Assembly: GCA_910579335.1 (NCBI GenBank)
Contig: CAJTUQ010000015.1
Span: 1 to 19,021 of the forward strand
DNA: 19,021 nt
Direction: 5' to 3'
DNA from: an uncultured Dorea sp.
Lineage (GTDB): Bacteria > Bacillota > Clostridia > Lachnospirales > Lachnospiraceae
The notes under the pieces are model-generated. The model was not told the origin of the DNA and searched no databases. It worked only from the letters and a program-made list of their open reading frames with translations. Position numbers and translations under genes: made by a program. Below, one piece after another: positions 1 through 6,772 of this stretch; positions within the stretch are counted from its first letter, which is position 1; each line of letters starts with the position of its first letter.

Positions 1-812
1 TGTCTTGGCGCAATCGTTTCTTTCAAAATAAGAAACGCCAAAACACATGTCCCGACCGGCTCTCCAAGAATCCCCATAGAAACCATCGTTGCAGAGATAT
101 CCTTCAAAAGCAGGTTAAACACAAACTGTCCGCCAATCGTGGAAAGGAATGCCAGCCCTAAAAAGGAGCACCAGGTTACTGTCCCATAGCCAGACAAAGG
201 CGCATGAATCATCAGTGCATATACTAACAAAAATGCCGCACTGCTGAAATAGCTGAGCACAGAATAAGAGAGCACTCCTGTATTTTTCCTTGTCACCTGC
301 CCAATCAAAAAATACAGGCTGATAACGCCGGCTGACGAAAGCGCCAGCAAATCGCCGAACAGCGCCGCACTGTTAACAGAAAAGTCGCCCCATCCTATCA
401 CCGCACTCCCCGCAATAGCAATCAGACACCCGGTAACTGCGCTTAATCTTATCCGTTCCTTCAAAAACAGAAACCCCCAAACCAGAGAAAATAACGGCTG
501 CATAGACACAAGCACCGTAGAACTGGACACGGATGTATAACGCAGCGACTCGAACCACATCGTATAATGGACTGCCAGCAAAAATCCTGACAAGACGATG
601 CTAAGCACCTGCCTTCGGCCAAAGGATAGAAACTCCCTCCTGTTCTTTTCGTCAAACAAAAGAAACGGCAGCAATGCCAGCGCCGTAAACAGCAGCCGGT
701 AAAACGCCGTGACCGGCGAAGGGGCCTCCGATAGCTTTACAAAGATTGCCGAAGTCGACAGCGCGGCCACGCCTAGAAAAAGTGCGGTATAATTTTTAGC
801 GGTGTTATTCAT
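1..812 (-). CDS. DMT-family (EamA) drug/metabolite transporter, partial at C-terminus
   Basis: Integral membrane exporter of the drug/metabolite transporter superfamily; the substrate cannot be told from sequence. About 270 codons are in the window and the reading frame runs off the left edge, so only the last few tens of residues of a usual 290-300 aa protein are missing. Reading from 812 gives MNNTAKNYTALFLGVAALST followed by STSAIFVKLSEAPSP, the typical first EamA helix, then FYRLLFTALALLPF and a second EamA repeat late in the protein (GGQFVFNLLLKDISAT, GILGEPVGT). Hydrophobic segments recur throughout, consistent with about ten helices. The start overlaps the stop of the upstream DUF2164 gene by 8 nt (805-812) with no good separate ribosome binding site, so translation is probably coupled. 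Family assignment is firm; function beyond export is inference. Confidence 0.88.
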   Translation of the reverse strand, partial: MNNTAKNYTALFLGVAALSTSAIFVKLSEAPSPVTAFYRLLFTALALLPFLLFDEKNRREFLSFGRRQVLSIVLSGFLLAVHYTMWFESLRYTSVSSSTVLVSMQPLFSLVWGFLFLKERIRLSAVTGCLIAIAGSAVIGWGDFSVNSAALFGDLLALSSAGVISLYFLIGQVTRKNTGVLSYSVLSYFSSAAFLLVYALMIHAPLSGYGTVTWCSFLGLAFLSTIGGQFVFNLLLKDISATMVSMGILGEPVGTCVLAFLILKETIAPR

Positions 813-1065
813 TTTTATATAACGCATAATAATCAGCCTCTGCATTGTCCATCATCTGTGCATACCACCTCTTCGCATCATCAAGCGCCTTATTATAGAT
901 AATCGGGGCCATGTGCTGTTCAAATAATTCCAGCAGTTGCATCTGCTCAATCATTCCTATCTCTTCGCCGCGCTCATCCAGATAAAATGCTTGAATCTGC
1001 TCCGTAAGCTTTTTCTTCTGGAAATCTGATAATTTTATCTGCGGCAAATGTTCTCTCTTTCTCAT
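805..1065 (-). CDS. DUF2164 family protein
   Basis: Small soluble protein of 86 aa with no known function. It matches the DUF2164 pattern as I remember it: a KLS...K..L...IQ.FYLDERGEEIG opening, a middle with LFEQHMAPIIYNKALDDAKRW, and a YALYKNE end. The reading frame stays open upstream to an ATG at 1158, but the ATG at 1065 is preferred because it is preceded by AAGGAGA seven bases upstream and because homology begins just after it. The 3' end overlaps the transporter gene by 8 nt, which suggests co-translation. The family is widespread in Bacillus and Clostridia, usually as a stand-alone gene, so the neighbour says little about its role. Confidence 0.8.
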   Translation of the reverse strand: MRKREHLPQIKLSDFQKKKLTEQIQAFYLDERGEEIGMIEQMQLLELFEQHMAPIIYNKALDDAKRWYAQMMDNAEADYYALYKNE

Positions 1066-1179
1066 AACCCTTCTCCTTTGTATCCTTTCCTCAGAGACGA
1101 CGGCAGAAACCTCTTCTTTTTCTGAACGGCAGCTTCTTTTCCTGTATTTATCATACATGTTAATTCCGGCATCTGCTTT

Positions 1180-1635
1180 TTAACTTTCCTTTCTATTTTT
1201 CCACTCCTGCCCTAATATGTCCTTGAGCACCAGAAACGCATCCAGCTCTCCATAACCATACTCCGTTTTTAATTCATCCAGCATTTTCCTAAGCCGTACC
1301 GCATAATTCGGGATATTGACCTCGTTCTGATACCGAAGTAGGATCGGATATTTTTTCCCCCATGCTTTCGTCCAATCCACCTTTTCATCCTTCTCTACAC
1401 TTGACTTCTCGATTGCCCGCTCAATTTCCTTCATATCAACGTCAAAATCAATCAGCTCATCCAGAGATACCTTGTACAAAACAGCCATTCTCTTTGACTG
1501 GCGGATATCAGGAAGCGTTTCATCTGTCTCCCATTTGGATACGGTCTGTCTGCTCACTCCCAGTTTTTCTGCAACCTCCTCCTGTGTAAGCCCGCATCTT
1601 TTCCTTGCATGAAATAAACTGTTTCCCAATCTCAT
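1180..1635 (-). CDS. XRE-family helix-turn-helix transcriptional regulator
   Basis: DNA-binding regulator of 151 aa. Residues about 6-60 form a Cro/CI-type HTH: ARKRCGLTQEEVAEKLGVSR followed by QTVSKWETDETLPDI, the classic recognition-helix region, ending in LYKVSLDELI. The C-terminal half (about 75-151) is charged and helical with WGKKYPILLRYQNEVNIPNY and EYGYGELDAFLVLKDILGQEW; I do not recognise a ligand domain. Two in-frame ATGs lie near the start, at 1653 and 1635. The second is chosen because GAGGTGA sits five to six bases upstream of it, while the first has no ribosome binding site. It lies between a membrane protein and DUF2164, and the target genes cannot be deduced. Confidence 0.88.
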   Translation of the reverse strand: MRLGNSLFHARKRCGLTQEEVAEKLGVSRQTVSKWETDETLPDIRQSKRMAVLYKVSLDELIDFDVDMKEIERAIEKSSVEKDEKVDWTKAWGKKYPILLRYQNEVNIPNYAVRLRKMLDELKTEYGYGELDAFLVLKDILGQEWKNRKES

Positions 1636-1758
1636 CAAACTCACCTCACTCATTTTAATAAAACAAGTGTACCGATAAATAAACGGAAATTCCACCAACC
1701 GAATTTTACAATTCCGCACGTTTTCCTAACATGCCCTGCCTCTGTCAAAGCCAATCTT

Positions 1759-2235
1759 CTATGAATCTTTGCGCACTTTAAAATAACAATACAACGCACT
1801 CGCCACATCCAGACAAAACAGAAGCTGCATAATTATATTGACAAGCATCTCTTTTTTTGACAATTTTCCTTTTGCGCAGCATTCCATGATTCCACTCACC
1901 CCGTACATGGACGACGACAGAAGCAGCGAATAATCGAATAATACCAGAAACGGCGCCAGCGGCAGGATAAATATATGAAGCATCAGAACAATCAAAATCA
2001 CCAGAACATATACCGGAATATTTACAATCTTTAAAAGCAGGTTCCAGAACAAAAGCTGTCTCCCTTCATATCCGAACCTCGGCAGAAGAAAGGCATATAC
2101 CATATTCGGCAGATAGACCAGCACGCACAGCACGGCCCATGTAATAAAAGCAGAACCTCCAAGCCCTTTTGCCGCACATACTGCGATGAAAATATACGGG
2201 GCCGCTAAAAGCATCATCATAGGCATTTTTTTCAT
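1759..2235 (-). CDS. Small polytopic membrane protein, unknown function
   Basis: A 158 aa protein with about four hydrophobic segments: residues about 5-25 (MMMLLAAPYIFIAVCAAKG), 28-50, 62-95 (IVNIPVYVLVILIVLML and on) and 130-150 (IIMQLLFCLDVASALYCYF), followed by a short basic tail. No catalytic motif or known transporter signature is visible and I cannot name a family with confidence. The start is preceded by AAGGAGAA seven bases upstream. The gene begins 26 nt after the stop of the GNAT-YoaP gene, so the two are probably co-transcribed. The protein may be an accessory membrane component or simply an uncharacterised Lachnospiraceae membrane protein. Confidence 0.65.
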   Translation of the reverse strand: MKKMPMMMLLAAPYIFIAVCAAKGLGGSAFITWAVLCVLVYLPNMVYAFLLPRFGYEGRQLLFWNLLLKIVNIPVYVLVILIVLMLHIFILPLAPFLVLFDYSLLLSSSMYGVSGIMECCAKGKLSKKEMLVNIIMQLLFCLDVASALYCYFKVRKDS

Positions 2236-2261
2236 TCAGCAGTTCTCCTTCCCCCATCCGT

Positions 2262-3023
2262 CTATAAAGATTTTTCTTTACTGATAAGAATTTTTTCAAA
2301 CTTCTTTTCTGACAATATTTCATGCGTTAGAAACTGGCCGTCATAAAAAAGCGAAAACGTTGGAAAAGGTGTTGGCGCATTCCGGGCTTCCTCCCTGCTT
2401 TTTATATGGACGGCTTTAAAAACAGCACCTCTGGCCTTTGCCATATTTTCAAGCAAGGGTACATACTTTGCCGTAAACGGGCATTGGTCTGTATAATATA
2501 TTACATACCCTTTCGGCAGATTTGCGCAGCTTAACGCCGTATTTCTGAAACGGGGCTTGTCCGCACTCCCATCAAAAGGAAGATACATCAATTCAAAATA
2601 CGGCTGTGCCGTGTCGACGGTCACAAAGCCCTTATACTTCATATAACCAGGGTCAGAAAGAAATCCCCTTTTCTTTTTTGATGACAGGATAACAAGGCCT
2701 GTTCTGCCTTTTTCTCTACTATCCTCAATACATCGTTCCAATAACATGTTCGAATATCCATGCCCTTTAAACTTCCCGGATACCCACAGACAGTCAATAT
2801 ACATACAGCCCTCCGCCTCAATCGGCGTCCATGCATACTCCGCAGGAAGGTACTCAATGAAACACTTCCCCCGGACATCGCCCTTCAAAAAAACAAGCCC
2901 CTCATCAAGCCGCTCCTTCAGCCAGTTCTTTTTCGACATGACCTGGATATCCTTATTGCTGGATATGGCGCAGCAGATATGTTCCCGTTCAATATTATCG
3001 CGTGTCAATTTCACAAATTCCAT
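2262..3023 (-). CDS. GNAT N-acetyltransferase fused to a YoaP-type thioredoxin-fold domain
   Basis: Predicted acetyl-CoA-dependent acetyltransferase, 253 aa, matching the architecture and approximate length of Bacillus subtilis YoaP. The N-terminal ~145 residues are GNAT: motif A reads CLWVSGKFKGHGYSNMLLER, with the acetyl-CoA pyrophosphate loop K-F-K-G-H-G. The C-terminal part looks like a thioredoxin fold with one cysteine (VIYYTDQCPFTAKYVPLLEN), a cis-proline-like TPFPTFSLFYDG, and a last segment corresponding to the YoaP-like domain. The frame is open to a GTG at 3047, but the ATG at 3023 fits the family start and has GGAGG upstream at a long spacing of about 12-13 nt. Substrate unknown. 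Family call is strong; the redox role of the single cysteine is inference. Confidence 0.82.
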   Translation of the reverse strand: MEFVKLTRDNIEREHICCAISSNKDIQVMSKKNWLKERLDEGLVFLKGDVRGKCFIEYLPAEYAWTPIEAEGCMYIDCLWVSGKFKGHGYSNMLLERCIEDSREKGRTGLVILSSKKKRGFLSDPGYMKYKGFVTVDTAQPYFELMYLPFDGSADKPRFRNTALSCANLPKGYVIYYTDQCPFTAKYVPLLENMAKARGAVFKAVHIKSREEARNAPTPFPTFSLFYDGQFLTHEILSEKKFEKILISKEKSL

Positions 3024-3069
3024 TTGCCGTCTGTTACCTCCGTCCACAGTATAAATCTATTATCGTAAT

Positions 3070-3594
3070 CTATCTGCCTATATCCTCATTTTTCTTATAA
3101 GGCATCGGCTCCGGATTCTTTATGTGCAGCCAGGCAATTTTGTCGCAAATTCTATCATACAGATCGTCCTCCGTATAAGCAATCTTGCACATATCGATTT
3201 CATCATACGGAATTTCCCCGCTATTAGCTTTTTCGGCATAAGTACCATATGCCTTTATTGTATCCATAATGGATATGGTCTCTTCCTTTTCCTCCTCGGA
3301 AAATATGGCTTGCTGCGTTAATGTCTTACATATGAAATCACAAAAATACAAAAAATCCTCATCCCAGTTTATATTTCCGTTCTCCTGGGCCTCCCAGCGC
3401 AGCTTCTCGATTTCCCTTAGCAATTCTCCCTGCAGATTATCAGCCTGTCCTCTCTTTGGAACATAATTTTTCCAAATGAATCTGCACACATCCGGATATT
3501 TAGGGTCATATCCTTGGCTCTGTTCTCCGGATACGGCATTTTTTACCGGCACCTCCGTTTTTTCCTTTTTCCTCAGCTTGTCAAAAAATCCCAT
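3070..3594 (-). CDS. Conserved hypothetical protein
   Basis: Soluble 174 aa acidic protein, no signal peptide or membrane segment. It opens with MGFFDKLRKKEKTEVPVKN, a basic N-terminal helix and a linker. A conserved-looking core follows: FIWKNYVPKRGQADNLQGEL, LLREIEKLRWEAQENGNINW and EDFLYFCDFICKTL, ending with a YTEDDLYDRICDKIAWLH segment. I recall the YVPKxGQADxLQGELLR and NGNINWD segments from uncharacterised proteins in many Firmicutes, but know of no function. The reading frame extends to an ATG at 3645, yet the start at 3594 is favoured by AAAGGA seven to eight bases upstream. It lies 53 nt downstream of fluC, across a weak hairpin. Confidence 0.7.
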   Translation of the reverse strand: MGFFDKLRKKEKTEVPVKNAVSGEQSQGYDPKYPDVCRFIWKNYVPKRGQADNLQGELLREIEKLRWEAQENGNINWDEDFLYFCDFICKTLTQQAIFSEEEKEETISIMDTIKAYGTYAEKANSGEIPYDEIDMCKIAYTEDDLYDRICDKIAWLHIKNPEPMPYKKNEDIGR

Positions 3595-3613
3595 GCCGAT
3601 TGTCCTTTCTTTT

Positions 3614-3644
3614 CTAAAACTGGTATTTTCCAGATATAATACCA
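3614..3644 (-). terminator. Possible weak intercistronic terminator after fluC
   Basis: On the minus strand a perfect 7-bp stem (TGGTATT at 3644-3638 pairing with AATACCA at 3627-3621) with a 10-nt loop lies directly after the fluC stop and is followed by G and four T residues. The stem has few G-C pairs and the T run is short, so it would be a partial terminator at best, or an mRNA processing or stability hairpin. Confidence 0.35.
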
Positions 3645-3646
3645 AG

Positions 3647-4018
3647 CTACTTCATGAACATCTCTGTCAAAAAAATGGCGCCCGTGCCAATTACCACACT
3701 TAACCCTGCATAAACAGCCGCTGTGCCCGAATGTCCGTCTTTTATCAAATCTGCGGTTTCAAGGGCAAATGTGGAAAAAGTAGTAAACCCGCCGCACACA
3801 CCTGTTTTCAGCAGCAAAACCGTGCGAGGGCTTAATGGCGCATTTGTATCTTTTGCCATGATTGCCGCAATACAGCCAATCAAAATACACCCCAGAATAT
3901 TAATAACAAATGTTTTCACCGGAAATACCATCGTCTCTCTCACCGGCGCCAGGCCAATCAAATACCTGAGAACCGCACCCGCAAACCCGCCGATTCCTAC
4001 AAACAGGCAATTTTGCAT
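3647..4018 (-). CDS. fluC: Fluoride channel FluC (CrcB family)
   Basis: Fluoride-specific ion channel of the Fluc/CrcB family, working as a dual-topology dimer in the membrane to expel fluoride. The protein has 123 aa and four hydrophobic segments. Family motifs are present: GIGGFAGAVLRYLIG near residues 9-22, VINILGCILIG with the conserved Asn40, and the polar track GGFTTFSTF at residues 76-84. A GTG two codons upstream (4024) is too close to the ribosome binding site; the ATG at 4018 has GGGGGAG five to six bases upstream. The deaminase gene ends 11 nt before, and the fluC ribosome binding site begins at that stop codon, so the two are translationally linked. No fluoride riboswitch could be recognised upstream. 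A single copy with this sequence could form a homodimer. Confidence 0.93.
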   Translation of the reverse strand: MQNCLFVGIGGFAGAVLRYLIGLAPVRETMVFPVKTFVINILGCILIGCIAAIMAKDTNAPLSPRTVLLLKTGVCGGFTTFSTFALETADLIKDGHSGTAAVYAGLSVVIGTGAIFLTEMFMK

Positions 4019-4029
4019 AATCACTCCCC

Positions 4030-4428
4030 CTATGCCTCCACGCTGTAAGCAAAGGGCAGTAATTCCTTTGCTTTCACCTTTTTTTCCTCTCCGTCAATGA
4101 ATAGAATTACGTCGCACTCCGGCATATAATCAAATAACATCTGACGGCAGTTCCCGCACGGGGGCACGATTTCTTCTCCTTCTTTCCCCCGTACTGCCAC
4201 AATCGCCTCAAAATCTCTTTCCCCCTGTGTAACCGCCGTTCCGATGGCTACCTGCTCACCGCAGGCCCCATGCAGCGAGTAGACATTTACTCCCGTATAT
4301 ATTTTCCCGTTTCTGCACCGGACCGCCGCCCCAACAGTATGGTTATAATTGATTTCGTCATAGTTTAAACGAATTGCCTTCTGCGCCTGCGCAATTAACT
4401 CATAATCCTTCTCTGTCAATGTATACAT
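4030..4428 (-). CDS. Cytidine deaminase-family protein, blasticidin-S-deaminase-like
   Basis: Zinc-dependent hydrolytic deaminase of the CDA fold, 132 aa. The active site motifs are visible: HGACGEQ with zinc ligand Cys56 and catalytic Glu58, and PPCGNCRQ with ligands Cys91 and Cys94. The stretch GKIYTGVNVYSLHGACGEQ and the ending KELLPFAY resemble Aspergillus blasticidin-S deaminase (which has GVNVYHF and RELLPSGY) more than housekeeping cytidine deaminase, where NAxYGxTxCAE is usual. The likely substrate is therefore a cytosine nucleoside or nucleoside-type antibiotic, but this is inference. The start at 4428 has GGAGGAGA upstream. The first codons overlap the 3' end of the out-of-frame HEPN-like relic (4400-4525). 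The gene is linked to fluC. Confidence 0.85.
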   Translation of the reverse strand: MYTLTEKDYELIAQAQKAIRLNYDEINYNHTVGAAVRCRNGKIYTGVNVYSLHGACGEQVAIGTAVTQGERDFEAIVAVRGKEGEEIVPPCGNCRQMLFDYMPECDVILFIDGEEKKVKAKELLPFAYSVEA

Positions 4429-4525
4429 AATTTCTCCTCCGCTTCTTTCCTTCATTTTCTAAATTCTCTTTGCCGGCACCTTCTAACACCCGCAAATTAG
4501 ATACGTAATTTTCAAATTTTTTCAT
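4400..4525 (-). pseudogene. Truncated nucleotidyltransferase substrate-binding (HEPN-like) protein relic
   Basis: A 41-codon frame whose first ~25 residues, MKKFENYVSNLRVLEGAG followed by KENLENE, look like the N-terminus of HI0074-type nucleotidyltransferase substrate-binding proteins, a HEPN-like family of about 130 aa. After this the frame becomes a basic sequence unrelated to the family (GKKRRRNYVYIDREGL) and stops inside the deaminase gene, so some 100 codons are missing. Its ATG overlaps the stop of the nucleotidyltransferase relic in an ATGA, the sort of junction found in intact two-gene cassettes. Homology is recalled, not searched. The alternative is a chance short frame, but the paired relic next to it makes that unlikely. 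Confidence 0.6.
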
Positions 4526-4641
4526 ATAATACAATCCCCTCTCGCTCTAGAGCCAAACAGAATCACTTCTTTTATCCCATGCTTATTTGCAAGATACCCA
4601 ATCTCTTCAATAACGCTCCCTTTTATCCCCGTCTTTTTCAT
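4522..4641 (-). pseudogene. Truncated MNT-type nucleotidyltransferase relic
   Basis: A 39-codon frame starting MKKTGIKGSVIEEIGYLANK and containing IKEVILFGSRARGD, the first half of the polymerase-beta-type nucleotidyltransferase active site (GSRxRGD). The protein then ends after only CII. The metal-binding DxD segment that should follow within about 15 residues is absent, as is the rest of a roughly 100 aa domain, so the product cannot be catalytic. It has a GGGAG ribosome binding site ten bases upstream of the ATG at 4641. The stop overlaps the start of the substrate-binding relic. Intact versions pair with such a protein in HI0073/HI0074-type modules related to MNT/HEPN toxin-antitoxin systems. 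The remaining junction suggests an internal deletion. Confidence 0.7.
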
Positions 4642-4736
4642 AGATATTATACTCCCTAATTTCCATGCTTCCTGCAGCCTGTCATTCTTCCTCCGGCGCT
4701 CAGATAGCGGTTTCTCTAACTACTGTCTCTGTAAAA
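4642..4736. other. Intergenic stretch without a recognised gene
   Basis: These 95 bases, together with the relics at 4400-4641, separate the GNAT fusion gene from the deaminase gene. I see no open frame of useful length, no convincing promoter and no terminator. On the minus strand a GCGCCGGAGG and a CAGGC...AGGA segment faintly recall a glycine riboswitch core, but the closing helices do not pair. Confidence 0.4.
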
Positions 4737-5375
4737 TCAGTCAGCCTTATTGAAGATAATTGTCCGCTCTTTCATAGATATTTTCCCAACTTCATAGCCA
4801 TATTCCGTAAGTTCTTTTTTATACTTCAAAAACGAATGGTCTATCGGTATTCCTGCAATATCCTGTACTTCTTCAAACGTTAGCTTAAAAGACCGTCTGC
4901 CGTCTTTCCGTATATATTCCCATAATGCTTGATACTTACTCATTGTTCCCCCTCCCCATGTCATGGAATATTCCTTCTCCCCTGTACTTTCATCTATCCC
5001 TTCACCCTGAATTACAAAGTTCTCTCTTTGGTAAAACTTAACCGCCCGTTTATTTTTCTGATAGACATTCAGATAAAGCCTTTGCTTCATACCCTTGACG
5101 TACTCCAGAAGCTGCTTCCCCACACCGTCGGACCGGCTCCCGTTCCTGACAAAGATTCCCGCAATATACTCGCCGTCCAAACCGATGAAGCCATGTATGC
5201 CGTCTCCGCTATCGCCTTCATAAACATACACTTCCGCCTGTCCAAACATCTCCTGCACCGTCCTGAAATTGTCCTCCCAATACCTGGCAGGGATAAAATC
5301 ATGCACTTCAAGATTCGTATTCAACCAAATATCGGAAACTTTATTTACATCGGCTTTCCGTAAGTTCCTAATCAT
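4737..5375 (-). CDS. GNAT N-acetyltransferase fused to a small C-terminal domain of unknown function
   Basis: A 212 aa two-domain protein. Residues 1-140 are a YjaB/YncA-like GNAT acetyltransferase: it opens MIRNLRKADVNKVSDIWL, has the acetyl-CoA loop R-S-D-G-V-G within NGSRSDGVGKQLLEYVKG, and the family hallmark NVYQKNKRAVKFYQRENFV. After a glycine linker (WGGGTM), residues 145-212 form a second domain, MSKYQALWEYIRKDG followed by SFKLTFEEVQDIAGIPI and HSFLKYKKELTEYGYEVGKI, which I recall as a stand-alone small protein in Clostridia (DUF7662-like; name uncertain). The start at 5375 has GGAGG nine bases upstream. The Met that begins the second domain has its own strong Shine-Dalgarno sequence (see separate entry). 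It follows the Fe-S membrane protein by 19 nt. Confidence 0.8.
   Translation of the reverse strand: MIRNLRKADVNKVSDIWLNTNLEVHDFIPARYWEDNFRTVQEMFGQAEVYVYEGDSGDGIHGFIGLDGEYIAGIFVRNGSRSDGVGKQLLEYVKGMKQRLYLNVYQKNKRAVKFYQRENFVIQGEGIDESTGEKEYSMTWGGGTMSKYQALWEYIRKDGRRSFKLTFEEVQDIAGIPIDHSFLKYKKELTEYGYEVGKISMKERTIIFNKAD
4941..4957 (-). promoter_or_regulatory. Internal ribosome binding site at the GNAT/C-terminal domain junction
   Basis: On the minus strand GGGGAGGGGGAACAATG runs from 4957 to 4941. GGAGG is seven bases before an in-frame ATG at 4943, which is the first codon of the C-terminal domain. The same bases encode the W-G-G-G-T linker. This could direct separate synthesis of a 68 aa protein, or be the fossil start of a once separate gene fused to the upstream GNAT frame. 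Confidence 0.5.
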
Positions 5376-5394
5376 GGCATATCTCCTCCCAAGC

Positions 5395-6216
5395 TTACCG
5401 CAGCGCTTTTACCGGACATTCCTTTACACACTCATAGCAAAGAATACATTCCGTGGCATTCTTCCGTTTCCTTGATTCACAGTTTACTTCCACATTCATA
5501 GGACATGCTCTTAAACATTTTTTACAATGAATACACTTGCTCTCATCACAGTGGATTCGAAGCATGGAATAATAACTCATAGGTTTCAGAAACACCGTGA
5601 CCGGGCATATATATTTACAAAATGCACGGTTATCCTTCAGGATAAAAGCAAGAGAGATGCCTGCCGCATAATAAAGCAGGTTTCCCCCGATAAAAAGCCA
5701 GAACATAATTTCTTCAAGCTTTGCTGCCTTCACAAGAAACAATCCTGTTACAACAGCAAAAGATACGGCAAATACGATATAGCGGATAAACCCAAGCTTC
5801 CGCCGGGGACTCTGCGGCTTTTTATAAGGCAGCAGATCCAAAATCATAGCCGTCCAGCAGGCATAGCCGCACCATCCTCTTCCAAAAAACAGCGGCCCGA
5901 ATATCTTCGCCACTGCATAATGAATGACGGCAGCCTCAAACACACCGAGAAACAGATAGTACCAAAATCCCTCTATCTGCATATTTTCACCGCATATCAA
6001 ACCAAGATAAATCAGCATATAAGAACCGACGGCAAACTGGACAAAGCGCCTTGCATATGCTTTGCCCCTGATAAACAGCGCAAGCCCTGCGGCAATGCAG
6101 CCGCCGATATATGTAAAATTCAAAAGATAAAACAGGTTGTCCTTTGTAAGCCACAAGGTTACCGCAATTGTCTCAAACAAACCGAATATCAGCATCGGCG
6201 GTATGTATTTTTTCAA
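5395..6216 (-). CDS. NapH-like membrane 4Fe-4S protein
   Basis: Polytopic membrane ferredoxin of 273 aa, related to NapH/YccM/RdxA proteins that pass electrons between the quinone or membrane level and soluble partners. Four to six hydrophobic helices cover residues about 5-190. The conserved motif GRGWCGYACWTAMILD is at 112-127 and FCKYICPVTVFLKP at 199-212. Two ferredoxin clusters follow on the C-terminal cytoplasmic side: C228/C231/C234/C238-P and C257/C260/C263/C267-P. Translation starts at TTG (6216), eight bases after an AGGAGG-type site; no ATG is suitable. It lies between a DUF1877 gene (38 nt) and the GNAT fusion (19 nt). There are no nap or nos genes nearby, so the redox partner is unknown. 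The QueG-like Fe-S protein two genes upstream is a possible partner, by position only. Confidence 0.85.
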   Translation of the reverse strand: MKKYIPPMLIFGLFETIAVTLWLTKDNLFYLLNFTYIGGCIAAGLALFIRGKAYARRFVQFAVGSYMLIYLGLICGENMQIEGFWYYLFLGVFEAAVIHYAVAKIFGPLFFGRGWCGYACWTAMILDLLPYKKPQSPRRKLGFIRYIVFAVSFAVVTGLFLVKAAKLEEIMFWLFIGGNLLYYAAGISLAFILKDNRAFCKYICPVTVFLKPMSYYSMLRIHCDESKCIHCKKCLRACPMNVEVNCESRKRKNATECILCYECVKECPVKALR

Positions 6217-6253
6217 CCTTTTCTCCTCCTGTTTTTGATTTTTAATGAAAAAA

Positions 6254-6760
6254 TCAATAAATACTCACAATGACCCCTTTCCCTTTGCCGGCTGCAGACG
6301 CATAGAACTCTTTCAAACCGTAAAAAGCTTCCGACATCTCTTGTTTCAGTTCATCCGCATCTTCATCATCCCAAATATCAGGATAAATATCATTTTCCGC
6401 CAGCACATGAGGAACAAACTTACCGAGAGCCTTATCTATATCAAAAGCATTGAGTGCAGATGATATCTCTTTCGCTCTCTCCGGATATACATAAGTAATA
6501 AAAACATCTTCCCCATCCTCGGAAAACGAAGCCGTTCCTTCCACCGCCTCGCTCAGCGGATGATTCTCTAACGGTGTAACCGCCGAAACGCCTGTCAAAA
6601 TAAAATGAAGTCCGTCCCAGAGCTTATCCATATCATATACTTCCGCTCCTTCCTCTTCCTCAAGTTCTTCTAGTTGCTCGAAAATATCCTCCACCGTTTG
6701 GCTTTTCAGCCTTTCAATCATTCCCTCATCCGCTTCTAAATAGCATGCCAGCATTCCCAT
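6254..6760 (-). CDS. DUF1877 (YfbM-like) family protein
   Basis: Soluble acidic protein of 168 aa. It carries the DUF1877 landmarks: MGMLACYLEADEGMIERL at the N-terminus, YDMDKLWDGLHFILTG in the middle, NHPLSEAVEG, and a C-terminal FYASAAGKGKGVIVSIY. The length is normal for the family, which has no settled function. The start at 6760 has AAGGAGG eight bases upstream, and that site follows directly the stop of the QueG-like gene, 12 nt away, so the two are surely co-transcribed. The poly-Glu patch (LEELEEEEGAE) is a family-type insertion. No catalytic residues are recognised. Confidence 0.88.
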   Translation of the reverse strand: MGMLACYLEADEGMIERLKSQTVEDIFEQLEELEEEEGAEVYDMDKLWDGLHFILTGVSAVTPLENHPLSEAVEGTASFSEDGEDVFITYVYPERAKEISSALNAFDIDKALGKFVPHVLAENDIYPDIWDDEDADELKQEMSEAFYGLKEFYASAAGKGKGVIVSIY

Positions 6761-6772
6761 GTTTTTTCCTCC

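Noticed and set aside
1096..1120. Hairpin CAGAAA/TTTCTG upstream of DUF2164
   Set aside because: A-T rich, no T run on the transcribed side, and no sign of function.
4660..4725. Minus-strand segment with GCGCCGGAGG and CAGGC...AGGA resembling a glycine riboswitch core
   Set aside because: The 5' GAGA and 3' segments that should pair to close the aptamer are not complementary, and no glycine-related gene lies downstream.
5527..6273. 248-codon open frame on the plus strand
   Set aside because: It lies wholly antisense to the Fe-S membrane protein and shows no family resemblance or ribosome binding site; a shadow of the real gene.
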